A stretch of DNA of 46,256 bases. Origin: Halobacteriales archaeon QH_6_64_20 (lineage in GTDB: Archaea > Halobacteriota > Halobacteria > Halobacteriales > Halococcaceae). Shown in pieces: positions 1-7,361 of the stretch. How positions within the stretch are numbered: position 1 is the stretch's first letter; each line of letters begins with the position of its first letter. A program made the position numbers and the translations under genes. The DNA lies in assembly GCA_003021235.1 (NCBI GenBank), contig PXQR01000151.1:1-46256 (forward strand), in the 5' to 3' direction. The notes beneath the pieces were generated by a model, which saw nothing but the letters and a program-made list of their open reading frames with translations, was not told where the DNA came from and did not search any database.

Positions 1-6
1 GTCGTT

Positions 7-58
7 CAAAAGACGCTTGGCGTCTTTTGTGATGACGAAAGGCGCTCCGCGCCTTTCG
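7..58. repeat. Pair of perfect hairpins
   Basis: Two adjacent inverted repeats. The first pairs 7-16 (CAAAAGACGC) with 20-29 around a TTG loop. The second pairs 36-45 (CGAAAGGCGC) with 49-58 around a TCC loop. Both have 10-bp perfect stems and 3-nt loops, closed by GC next to the loop. The stem sequences differ, so these are not copies of one element but share an architecture. They could act as terminators for a gene to the left of the window, but neither is followed by a clear T tract. Confidence 0.75.
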
Positions 59-250
59 AACCACGCGCTTCGCTCCCTCCCTGCGTTCGGTCGCTCCAGT
101 GCTTACGTCGTCGCAGGATCGCACTAGTGATCGACCTAACCTTTGAGTACGGCCTTTAGCTGCTGATTGTCGTCTCAGTATGTCTCACGTCTGAGCCACT
201 CTCAGCAGCACCCACAGGTTGCGACTAGTACTACTGCGATCCTGCTGGCT

Positions 251-349
251 CACGAGAGCGAGCTCTCGTGAACGCCGGGGTTCTACGAGAGCCTCGTGGT
301 TCGAAACGGCTTCGCCGTTTCGTCATCACGAGAGAGCGAAGCTCTCTCG
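251..349. repeat. Cluster of three perfect hairpins
   Basis: Three further inverted repeats of the same design: 251-259 with 262-270 (CACGAGAGC, loop GA), 302-310 with 314-322 (CGAAACGGC, loop TTC) and 329-337 with 341-349 (CGAGAGAGC, loop GAA). Each has a 9-bp perfect stem ending in GC at the loop. A weaker 5-bp hairpin lies at 285-297. Function is unknown. Confidence 0.75.
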
Positions 350-372
350 AACGACTCCGCTCGACTTTCCAG

Positions 373-406
373 CTCTCGTTCGCTCCTTTCAGTCGCTCAC
401 GAGAAC
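373..406. repeat. Dispersed 34-nt repeat, copy 1
   Basis: This 34-nt block beginning CTCTCGTTCG and ending CTCACGAGAAC matches 18519-18552 at 29 of 34 positions by direct comparison. Both copies lie in non-coding, hairpin-prone sequence in the same orientation. A looser relative is visible near 70-100. It looks like a genome-wide haloarchaeal intergenic element rather than a gene remnant. Confidence 0.6.
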
Positions 407-665
407 GCCGACCGCGCCGGCCCCTCTCAGTCCCGCCCCTGGCGGTTGTCAGGCGGGCAATTGCGCAAGTTGACGCTGCCGTTGGTCGGCCCACGTCGGG
501 TTCCGAGAGACGGATCGATAGGGGCTCGATACCACTATCGCCGGAGTCGATGTCCGACCGAGCGGTGTGGAGACAGGGAGGAACCGATCGCGGGCGCAGG
601 GGTCGGTCACGGGGTGTCGGTCGTCCGATCGCACGATACATACCGTCGTCTACCGAGATCGAACC

Positions 666-1175
666 ATGGAGATCCGCGAGGCGACGACGGCGGATACCGA
701 GGCCATCCGGCGTGTCCACCGCGAGTCGATCGAGGAACTCGGCCCGGCGGCCTATAGCTCCGAACAGGTCGCGGCGTGGGCGAAGGGGGGTGCGTCGGCC
801 GATTACATAGCGTCCATCGAGTCCGACGACGCCTGTTTCGTCATAGCCGAACGAGAGGACGAGGTCCTCGGCTTCGGATCGCTGTCGTTCGACTCTCCGA
901 CCGAGTACGAGGCGAGCGTCGACGCCGAGGTGACCGGCGTGTACGTACATCCGTCCGCCGCGCGGGACGGGATCGGTACCGATCTCCTCGTCGCTCTGGA
1001 ACGGGAAGCCCGAAATCACGGCGTCGGGACGCTCGGTCTCTCCGCGTCGCTCAACGCCCTCGGGTTCTACGAACGCCACGGATACGAGCAGGTGCGGACG
1101 TACGACCACGAGTTCGCAAGCGACCTCTCGACCGGCGTCACGGGTCGTGTCGTCGAGATGAAAGCCGATCTATGA
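666..1175 (+). CDS. GNAT family N-acetyltransferase
   Basis: A 169-residue protein predicted to transfer an acetyl group from acetyl-CoA to an amino group of an unknown substrate. The acetyl-CoA-binding motif A is visible at about residues 88-113 (GVYVHPSAARDGIGTDLL, with R-D-G-I-G-T as the pyrophosphate loop). The usual C-terminal LGFYERHGYE segment follows. The length is normal for a single GNAT domain. The ATG at 666 is chosen because the domain begins immediately (MEIREAT) and an AT-rich TACATA-like box lies about 28 nt upstream. It stands alone, with a convergent VOC gene beyond. The substrate cannot be inferred. Confidence 0.9.
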   Translation: MEIREATTADTEAIRRVHRESIEELGPAAYSSEQVAAWAKGGASADYIASIESDDACFVIAEREDEVLGFGSLSFDSPTEYEASVDAEVTGVYVHPSAARDGIGTDLLVALEREARNHGVGTLGLSASLNALGFYERHGYEQVRTYDHEFASDLSTGVTGRVVEMKADL

Positions 1176-1290
1176 TCTATGAGGCGGTCGTGGCTCTCGC
1201 TTCGAGTATCGACAGCGCGCCGGTAGCCGAAAGCGAGGCGTTCGACCCGTCGTTGTACCCCGTATCCACCGTAACCCGAGCCCCATCGAC

Positions 1291-1668
1291 CTAGCGATAC
1301 CGGGCGATCTCGACCAGGTTGCCGTCCGGATCGCGGACGTACACCGAATCCATTACGCCGCGGGCACCGGTCCGTTCGGCCGGTCCTTCGACGATCTCGA
1401 TACCGGCGTCGTCGAGTCGGGTTTCGACCTCGCCAATCGGCGTCTCGGTGAGCAGGCAGAAATCGCCCGACCCCGGGATCGGATCGTCGGCGTGCGGGTC
1501 GAACTCCGCGCCCGCCTCGTGAAGGTTGATCTTCTGCTCGCCGAACTCGATGGCGGTCCGGTCGCCGCCGAAGGTTACGACGGTCGCGCCCAGCCGTTTA
1601 TAGAATCGACAGGTAACGTCGATGTCGTGTACGGTGAGTACGAGGTGATCGATGCCGGCGAAGTCCAT
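1291..1668 (-). CDS. VOC family protein (glyoxalase fold)
   Basis: A 125-residue single-domain vicinal oxygen chelate protein. It opens with GIDHLVLTVHD, carrying the first candidate metal ligand (H8). A second His lies in INLHEAG and the terminal ligand Glu in DPDGNLVEIARY. The closest resemblance is to the small bacterial VOC proteins annotated as virulence or glyoxalase-like. The length is complete for the family. The substrate is unknown. It lies just downstream of the CoA-transferase on the same strand with about 100 nt between them, so co-transcription is possible but not shown. Confidence 0.88.
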   Translation of the reverse strand: MDFAGIDHLVLTVHDIDVTCRFYKRLGATVVTFGGDRTAIEFGEQKINLHEAGAEFDPHADDPIPGSGDFCLLTETPIGEVETRLDDAGIEIVEGPAERTGARGVMDSVYVRDPDGNLVEIARYR

Positions 1669-1770
1669 GCTCGCGTCTCGTCGGGAGACGTCATAGCTCT
1701 GTCCCGTGTCCTTCGAATCCGCTACCTCGGAGAACAGCGATCGTTCGGATTCCGGCGTCCTCGGATCGCC

Positions 1771-3054
1771 CTACCGATCCGGAATCGCGCCTTCTGCTCT
1801 GAGTCGTTCGATCCCCTCGTCGCCGTACCCGGCGTCACGCAGGACGGCCTCGGTGTCCTCGCCCAGTAGGGGTGGTGCGTCCTCGAAGCCCGATTCCGAG
1901 GACTCGAAGTTGAGCGGGTGTTCGACCACGGGGATCGAGCCGACCGCCGGGTGATCGAGTTCGCTCATCGTTTCCCGGGCCTCGGTCTGTTCGTTCGTAA
2001 GGGCCCCCTCAACGTCGAAGACCGGTCCCACGGGGAGGCCGTGCTCGTCGGCCAACAGGGACACCCACTCGTCGGTCGGGCGCTCGCGGAACACGGCCGA
2101 GAGCTCGGCTTCCAGTTCGTCCATGTGACCCACCCGGTCGGCGTTCGTTGCGAATCGCTCGTCGTCGGCGAGGTCCGGTCGGGAAATCGCCTCACAGAGG
2201 CCGTTCCAGAGCTTCTGGTTCGCACAACCCACACAGAGGTACCCATCCGCCGTCGGGTAGGCCTGATACGGCGCGATCACCGGGTCTTTGGTACCCATCC
2301 TGGAGGGCGACTCGCCCGCAAAGACCTTGCCCGCCTGTTTCGTGAGCCAGGGCAGCGCGGCATCGAGCATGCCCAGCTCGACGCGTTCGCCCTCGCCCGT
2401 CTGCTCGCGGCGCAACAGTGCCGAGACGATCCCGAAGCCGGCCCACATCGCCGTGATCAGGTCGGTCTGTGGAAGTCCGACCTTCGCCGGGTCGCCGCCT
2501 TCGGGTCCGGTCACGGACATGATGCCGCTCATGCCCTGGACGAGCAGGTCGTACCCCGGTCGGCGGCTCCACGGGCCGGTCTCGCCGAACGCCGAGATCG
2601 AACAGTAGACGATACTCGAATTGTGTTCGCGGATCGTCTCGTACTCGACGTCGAGGCGGTCTGCGGTCCCCGGTCTGAAGTTCTCGAGGAAGACGTCGGC
2701 CTCACTCGCGAGATCGTAGAGTGCCTCGCGGCCGCTCTCGGTCTTGAGATCGATCTCGACGCTTCGTTTGCCGTAGTTGATCGTCCAGAAGTACGGCGAC
2801 TCGCCCTCGTCGGGGGTTTTACCCGGGCCGTCGTACCCTTCGGGGGGGATGAACGGCGGCCCCGAGTGACGGCTGTCGTCGCCGACGTCCGGCCGTTCGA
2901 CCTTGATGACGTTGGCACCTTGGTTCGCGAGCATCATCGAGCAGAACCCCCCGGTGACGAACGTCGTCAGGTCGAGGACGGTCACGCCGTCGAGTATCTT
3001 CCCGCCCTGGGTTTCCCGACCGGCTCCGACGTCGTCCGCGCGGTCTGCGGTCAT
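1771..3054 (-). CDS. CaiB/BaiF family CoA-transferase
   Basis: A 427-residue family III CoA-transferase that moves CoA between carboxylic acids through an aspartyl-CoA thioester intermediate. The N-terminal GVTVLDLTTFVTGGF and the block around TINYGKRSVEIDL are typical. The candidate catalytic Asp is in LPQTDLITAMWAG, near residue 197. The length is usual for the family. An earlier Met at 3141 exists, but the start at 3054 is preferred because a TTTTTGTG box lies 25-29 nt upstream (3079-3083), as in leaderless haloarchaeal transcripts, and the extra N-terminal residues look non-coding. Acid substrates cannot be told from sequence; a mesaconate or carnitine-type role is possible but unsupported. 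Confidence 0.9.
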   Translation of the reverse strand: MTADRADDVGAGRETQGGKILDGVTVLDLTTFVTGGFCSMMLANQGANVIKVERPDVGDDSRHSGPPFIPPEGYDGPGKTPDEGESPYFWTINYGKRSVEIDLKTESGREALYDLASEADVFLENFRPGTADRLDVEYETIREHNSSIVYCSISAFGETGPWSRRPGYDLLVQGMSGIMSVTGPEGGDPAKVGLPQTDLITAMWAGFGIVSALLRREQTGEGERVELGMLDAALPWLTKQAGKVFAGESPSRMGTKDPVIAPYQAYPTADGYLCVGCANQKLWNGLCEAISRPDLADDERFATNADRVGHMDELEAELSAVFRERPTDEWVSLLADEHGLPVGPVFDVEGALTNEQTEARETMSELDHPAVGSIPVVEHPLNFESSESGFEDAPPLLGEDTEAVLRDAGYGDEGIERLRAEGAIPDR

Positions 3055-3078
3055 ACGTCTCGCTTTCCCGACCGACAC

Positions 3079-3083
3079 AAAAA
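3079..3083 (-). promoter_or_regulatory. Putative BRE/TATA box of the CoA-transferase
   Basis: On the minus strand AAGCTTTTTGTG lies 25-29 nt before the ATG at 3054. This is the spacing expected for leaderless transcription and it supports that start. Confidence 0.45.
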
Positions 3084-3210
3084 GCTTCGCTACCGGGCGC
3101 GCGACACCCGAGCGCCCCCGTCGATCGCCGTCGAAAAACACCGATCTACCGACGATCGGGGCCGACCGAATCGGGTCGAGCCGGGCCGGGCTACGCCATA
3201 GGGATCGGAG

Positions 3211-3840
3211 TCAGGCCCGTCGCCGGTTCTCGGCGAAACGGACGGCGAGCACGACCGCGCTCACGAGCGTCAGATATAGCTCCCAGCCGGCCCGCGCGAC
3301 CGGGAAGACCCGATCGACGGTTTCGGGTTCGGCTCCCCGCGAGGGGTCGACGCCGCTCGATACGTGGCCGACCTCCTGAGCGGAGCCGAGCCCCTCCATC
3401 CCTCCGAGATCGACGAACGTCTGGACGATTCCCCGCTGGGTCGAGTACAGCAGTTCGCCGGTGAGCTTGTAGAACTGGTCGTGAATCGGGTAGAGCGGGT
3501 TCACCCCGTAGAGCAGGTCGAGCCCGATACCCGCGATCGCATACGCGACGACCGACACCCACGCCACCCGCACCCCGCGGGCTTCCCAGCGACCTGTGAG
3601 AGTCGAGGACGCACGGAACCGGGTGTCATAGGCGAGCAGTGCCCCGGCACCGAGTGGGATCAAAAGCGTGTGCAGGACCGATCGATGTCCGCCGGGAATC
3701 ACGAACCCAACGAAGACGTCGAGATCCGGTATCGTCGTCGCGACGAACACGACGAGTAGTGCCCGCGCGCCGAGCTCCTCGCCGAGCAGCGCCGCAGCGA
3801 GCAAACCGGCCAGCGCGAGGTGGACGACGAGCGAGGGCAT
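3211..3840 (-). CDS. Membrane-bound metal-dependent hydrolase (YdjM/DUF457-like)
   Basis: A 209-residue multi-pass membrane protein. The N-terminal His (LVVHLALAG), the Asp pair in TIPDLDVFVG and the His motif in GGHRSVLHTLLIP form the signature of the YdjM-like integral membrane hydrolases, which are thought to bind a metal at the membrane face. About four to five hydrophobic helices are visible, with a hydrophilic loop near residues 150-180. Members act in unknown steps, possibly on lipids. It ends in a short basic tail. It is upstream of the CoA-transferase on the same strand but about 150 nt away. Confidence 0.8.
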   Translation of the reverse strand: MPSLVVHLALAGLLAAALLGEELGARALLVVFVATTIPDLDVFVGFVIPGGHRSVLHTLLIPLGAGALLAYDTRFRASSTLTGRWEARGVRVAWVSVVAYAIAGIGLDLLYGVNPLYPIHDQFYKLTGELLYSTQRGIVQTFVDLGGMEGLGSAQEVGHVSSGVDPSRGAEPETVDRVFPVARAGWELYLTLVSAVVLAVRFAENRRRA

Positions 3841-3978
3841 ACCCGCTCTCGCTCGCGGGCGCGCTTACCCGCTTCGATTTCTTTCGTCGGCAACGAAGTC
3901 GATCACAACGGTCGCGTCGGGTGGCGGTCGGCATGGGGCGATGGTCCGAACCGAAGGGAGCGACGGGTCGCGAGACCG

Positions 3979-5043
3979 TCAGACGTCCCGGGCGACGACG
4001 AAGCGGGTGAAGTCTGCGAGTTCGCTCGCCGGTTCCGACTCCAGATCGAGATCGGCGAGCCGTTCGCGGGCCTCGCTCGCGAGGTCGAGCGCGCGCTCGC
4101 GGGCGTACTCGATACTGCCGGTGGCCTGGAGGATCGACAGGGCCTCCGTGATTTCCTCGGGCGTGTTGTCCTCGGCCCAGAGGAGTTCTTCGAGACGGGC
4201 GACGTCCGCCGCAGGGGCGTGTTCGGCGGCGTGGATAACCATCAGGGTCTTTTTGCCCTCGCGGACGTCGTTGCCGATCGCCTTGCCGAACGCCCCGTTT
4301 TCCGCGATGGCGGATTCGGCGTCGAGCACGTCGTCGGCGATCTGGAAGGCGATACTCATCCGCTCGGCGTACTCGGCGACCGCCCGTTCGACCGCTGTGG
4401 GTTGGTCGGTGACGATCGCCGCGAGGCGGGCGACGATCCGGCCCAGACAGCCCGTCTTGCACGCACACATCTCCAAGTACTGCGCTTCGGTGACGCCGAT
4501 CTCGCGTTCGTTGTGCCACTGGATGTCCGTGCCCTGGCCGACGTGCGTGCGATTCAGTTCGGTCAAGAGGGTCTCGTAGGCCGCGAGCCTGGTTTCGGCG
4601 TCCAGGTCGGCCGGATTGCGGGTCACGATGTGGAGCGCGAGGAAGTACATCGCGTTGCCGGCGTTGAGCGCGACGTCCGTGCCGTACTTCAAGTGCAATG
4701 CCGGTTCGCCCCGGCGCAACGAGGCGTCGTCCTCGACGTCGTCGACGACGATCGTCCCGTTGTGCAAGATCTCCGGTACGCAGGCGTACGGCAGGTATTC
4801 GTCGGGATCCTCGCCGAAGGCCTCGACGAACACACAGAAAAGCACCGCACGCCAGCGCTTGCCGCCCCGATCGAGCAGGTCTCGGATCGGGTCGGTGAAG
4901 GCCCGGTTCACCGCCGCGACGTCGTAGGCGTAGGTCGGCGAACCGAAGAAGTCCTCTAAGTACTCGGCCGTCATCTCGCGGGGGATCAGTCGTTCCAGTT
5001 CCCGATCGACAACGGGACGCCACTCCGCGAGGGCCTCACGCAT
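3979..5043 (-). CDS. Polyprenyl synthetase (GGPP synthase-like)
   Basis: A 354-residue trans-isoprenyl diphosphate synthase that condenses isopentenyl diphosphate with an allylic diphosphate. The first Asp-rich motif is DDVED near residue 101 and the second is FQIADDVLD near residue 234. The substrate-binding GGKRWRAVL lies near residue 60, and KT in ACKTGCLG and GKAIGNDVREGKKT are also typical. It could make geranylgeranyl diphosphate for archaeal membrane lipids or a longer chain for menaquinone. The residues that set chain length cannot be judged reliably here. Haloarchaea often carry more than one such gene. The ATG at 5043 gives a normal length. Confidence 0.92.
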   Translation of the reverse strand: MREALAEWRPVVDRELERLIPREMTAEYLEDFFGSPTYAYDVAAVNRAFTDPIRDLLDRGGKRWRAVLFCVFVEAFGEDPDEYLPYACVPEILHNGTIVVDDVEDDASLRRGEPALHLKYGTDVALNAGNAMYFLALHIVTRNPADLDAETRLAAYETLLTELNRTHVGQGTDIQWHNEREIGVTEAQYLEMCACKTGCLGRIVARLAAIVTDQPTAVERAVAEYAERMSIAFQIADDVLDAESAIAENGAFGKAIGNDVREGKKTLMVIHAAEHAPAADVARLEELLWAEDNTPEEITEALSILQATGSIEYARERALDLASEARERLADLDLESEPASELADFTRFVVARDV

Positions 5044-5216
5044 ACAGCCCCCTCATCGGGACCGAGCAAAAAAGTTGAGTTCGGCGTTCGAGTAGGTCAG
5101 GCCAGTTGGGTCGGCGACGACAGCCGAGCGCTCCGCCGTCCCTCTCGGTGGGGCAGGGTTCTCGTATATCTCGTCGAGCACGCCGGCGAGTCCGGTGACG
5201 TATCGGTAGCCACTGT

Positions 5217-5249
5217 CGACCGGCAGTCGACCGGTAGCCGATCGGTAGT
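5217..5249. repeat. Three tandem imperfect 11-mers
   Basis: Three consecutive 11-nt units, CGACCGGCAGT, CGACCGGTAGC and CGATCGGTAGT, lie just beyond the stop codon of the exporter gene. The surrounding 5044-5258 interval contains nothing else that I recognise. Confidence 0.6.
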
Positions 5250-5258
5250 TCGCTCGTC

Positions 5259-6281
5259 TCAGAACAGGAGGACAACGGCACCGAGCGCGAGCGCGCTGGC
5301 AGTCAGCAGATGAACGAGCACGACCAGGACCGGGGCGAACCCGGTCGACCGTAGCTCCTCGATGCGGATGTCGAACCCGATCCCGGCGAACGCCAGTAAG
5401 AACAGGACTTCCGAGACCCGCCCCAAGAGATCGATCTGTGATCCCGAGAGGGCTCCCGTGTTCGCGACCGCGATCACCAGGACGAACCCGACGATGAACT
5501 TCGGGAACTGGTTCCAGAGGTACCTGACGTGGCTTCGTCCCCGCTCTCCGCGCCCGGCGGCGTCCTCCCTGCGACGGGCGTACCCGATCGAGTAAGCGAC
5601 CGCGACGAGACCGATGAAGGCGTTGCGGACGAGTTTCGTCAGCGTGGCCCACTCGCCCGCCACGGGAGCGTAGGCGAAGCCAACCGCCGACACCGGCCCG
5701 GTGCTGAACATCGAGAGGCCGGCCCAGAGCCCGAACTGCCTGGGCGGGAGCGAGAGGAGTCCGCCAGCGATCGGGAAGACGAGGAGCGTGATCGCATCGA
5801 AGAGCAGTACCGTCGAGGCGGCATAGGCGATCTGCTCGTCGGTCACCTCGATGCTTTCGGCCGTGGCGACGACCGCCGAGACCCCACAGACGCTCGACCC
5901 GGCGGCGACGAGCGAAGAGGTCCTTTCCTCGACGTCGAAGACGCGCCGGCCGAGGAACTCGGTGTAGAGCACGCCGAGCACGACCGTCCCGAACGCGAGA
6001 ACCAGTACTATCGGCCCGGCGGCGACGACCTGCCCGATCGCGAGTTCCGCGCCGAGCAACACGATCCCCGTCTCCAGAAAGAGGGTCCCGAGACCGACGC
6101 CGCCCGCAGCCCACTCGGGCGTCCCGTAGACGTTGGCGACCAGAACGCTCAGCGCGATCGCGAGCAATAACGCGTCCAGCCGCGAAACGAACGCCGCGAT
6201 AGCCCGGGCGCTCACGGCGATACCGATCAACAAGCCCACTCCCGGGACGAGCGCCCGGACGTGCTCTGTGACTCCGGACAC
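5259..6281 (-). CDS. YeiH family putative sulfate/sulfite exporter
   Basis: A 340-residue, about ten-helix membrane protein of the UPF0324/YeiH (putative sulfate exporter) family. The family hallmark is AAGSSVCGVSAVVATAES near the middle, followed by the loop that begins FSTGPVSAVGFAYAPVAGEW. Some annotation would start 22 codons earlier at 6347. I prefer the GTG at 6281 because it lies 2 nt after the stop of the upstream gene (6284), a typical coupled arrangement, and because the earlier residues overlap that gene's membrane segment. The substrate is inferred only. Divergence from a halocyanin and sulfite-oxidase-like pair makes an oxyanion of sulfur plausible. Confidence 0.85.
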   Translation of the reverse strand: MSGVTEHVRALVPGVGLLIGIAVSARAIAAFVSRLDALLLAIALSVLVANVYGTPEWAAGGVGLGTLFLETGIVLLGAELAIGQVVAAGPIVLVLAFGTVVLGVLYTEFLGRRVFDVEERTSSLVAAGSSVCGVSAVVATAESIEVTDEQIAYAASTVLLFDAITLLVFPIAGGLLSLPPRQFGLWAGLSMFSTGPVSAVGFAYAPVAGEWATLTKLVRNAFIGLVAVAYSIGYARRREDAAGRGERGRSHVRYLWNQFPKFIVGFVLVIAVANTGALSGSQIDLLGRVSEVLFLLAFAGIGFDIRIEELRSTGFAPVLVVLVHLLTASALALGAVVLLF

Positions 6282-6283
6282 GC

Positions 6284-6583
6284 TTAGAGAAGCCTCAAAG
6301 CGAAGGAGCCACAGAGAGCGAGCAGTCCCAACAAGGTAGCCTTCCATCCGCCGTCGAGCGCGACCCAGCGATCGATCGCCGACGGGGACGAATCATCGGT
6401 GGACGACCGGGCCGGAGAGTCGGTCACGACGGCCCTCCGTCGATAGTGTCGATCTTCGCGTCGAGCGTCCTTCCGAGCCGACCGTCTTCGATAGGCCGAT
6501 CCGTACTCATCGTAGCCCGCTTCCGGCCGATCGGGCATACGACTTCGGTTGTTGTACGACGACCGCGATCGATCGGCACTCAC
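6284..6583 (-). CDS. Small membrane-anchored protein upstream of the YeiH exporter
   Basis: A 99-residue protein of no family known to me. Residues 1-70 are hydrophilic, rich in Arg, Ser, Tyr and Asp (for example YRRRSARKDARREDRHYRRR). The C-terminus is one hydrophobic helix (WKATLLGLLALCGSFALRLL). The overall design is a basic cytoplasmic tail plus one membrane span. Its stop is 2 nt before the GTG of the exporter, which suggests translational coupling and perhaps an accessory subunit. An alternative is that only a shorter C-terminal part is real. Confidence 0.55.
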   Translation of the reverse strand: MSADRSRSSYNNRSRMPDRPEAGYDEYGSAYRRRSARKDARREDRHYRRRAVVTDSPARSSTDDSSPSAIDRWVALDGGWKATLLGLLALCGSFALRLL

Positions 6584-6646
6584 GTGGAGGAATCGAGAGG
6601 TATGTCTTCACGCTCGTGTAACCGGAGCAACCACGGAATCCGACCA

Positions 6647-6653
6647 TTTATAT
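6647..6653 (+). promoter_or_regulatory. TATA box of the halocyanin gene
   Basis: TTTATAT lies 27-33 nt before the ATG at 6680. This is the typical position for a haloarchaeal promoter giving a leaderless or near-leaderless transcript. Confidence 0.6.
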
Positions 6654-6679
6654 CGATTGTAGATGTGATCCGTTCTCGT

Positions 6680-7306
6680 ATGCGACGAACGAACCGGCGG
6701 CGGTTTCTCACGGCGATCGGAGCGATGGGCACTGCCGCACTCGCCGGTTGTACTGGCGGGGGTGACGAGGGCGGTGGCGGACCGGAAGCGACTGCCACCG
6801 GTACCGAAACGGCGACCGTGACATCGACATCGACGCCGACGCCGACGGAGACGGAAACGGCTGCGCCGACGCAAACGGCTACCCCACAGGAGACGCCGGC
6901 AGGGACGAGCAACGATGGTTCGATGGGCAGTAACGAATCGATGGGCGACGGAAACGATTCGTCGGGCGATGGCGCGAGCGGAAGTAGCGGCTCGCGGACG
7001 GTGATCGCTGGCCCCAACGGCAACCTGGTGTTCGAACCCGAGAACGTCGAGGTCGCCGTCGGTGATACCGTTGTCTGGGAGTTCGCGAGCGCCGGTCACA
7101 ACGTCAGCGCGAAGCCGGCGGTCGACGAGGTGTCCATTCCCCGAGGCGCCGACCCATTCGCGTCCTACGAGGCCGATAACACCTACGCGGTCGTCCCGGA
7201 GGGCGAGACGTACGACCATACCTTCGAGACCGCGGGCGAGTACACCTACGTCTGTGTACCACACATCGCCTCGGGAATGGTCGCGAACGTAACCGTTACC
7301 GAGTAG
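6680..7306 (+). CDS. Halocyanin-like blue copper lipoprotein
   Basis: A 208-residue secreted electron carrier. It has a Tat signal (TNRRRFLTAIG) and a lipobox (ALAGC), so the mature protein should be lipid-anchored outside the membrane. A Thr/Glu/Gly/Ser-rich linker spans about residues 30-105. The plastocyanin fold carries all four type-1 copper ligands: His in GHNVSAKP, then Cys and His in YVCVPH, and Met in ASGMVANV. It is followed after 55 nt by the molybdoenzyme, for which it is the likely electron acceptor. The ATG at 6680 is chosen because the Tat signal begins there and a TATA box is correctly spaced; an in-frame Met far upstream would bury the signal. Confidence 0.92.
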   Translation: MRRTNRRRFLTAIGAMGTAALAGCTGGGDEGGGGPEATATGTETATVTSTSTPTPTETETAAPTQTATPQETPAGTSNDGSMGSNESMGDGNDSSGDGASGSSGSRTVIAGPNGNLVFEPENVEVAVGDTVVWEFASAGHNVSAKPAVDEVSIPRGADPFASYEADNTYAVVPEGETYDHTFETAGEYTYVCVPHIASGMVANVTVTE

Positions 7307-7331
7307 TGCGTGACGCGAGTATCACAAACGA

Positions 7332-7337
7332 TTATAT
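7332..7337 (+). promoter_or_regulatory. TATA box of the sulfite-oxidase-like gene
   Basis: TTATAT lies 25-30 nt before the ATG at 7362. The molybdoenzyme can therefore be transcribed on its own as well as by read-through from the halocyanin gene. Confidence 0.6.
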
Positions 7338-7361
7338 GGCTCATGGAACAGCGAACACCTC

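Larger units (their letters stand above)
1..665. other. Non-coding region with hairpin array
   Basis: I see no credible gene before the acetyltransferase start at 666. The short reading frames here are Arg/Ser-rich, as expected from translating palindromes in haloarchaeal DNA. The stretch holds five perfect short hairpins (7-58 and 251-349) and one copy of a 34-nt repeat that recurs at 18519-18552. Positions about 120-235 are less GC-rich and show nothing I recognise. Confidence 0.7.

Noticed and set aside
7..58. Insertion-sequence terminal repeats
   Set aside because: Each inverted repeat is a self-contained hairpin. No transposase or target duplication is seen.
1..410. CRISPR array
   Set aside because: The palindromes differ in sequence, are unevenly spaced, and there are no constant repeats with unique spacers or cas genes.
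1918..3201. 427-codon open frame on the plus strand
   Set aside because: Antisense to the CoA-transferase gene, which has clear family motifs. Its composition is that of a shadow frame in high-GC DNA.
3626..5023. 465-codon open frame on the minus strand
   Set aside because: Arg/Gly-rich translation in another frame of the polyprenyl synthase and hydrolase genes; no motif or conserved pattern.
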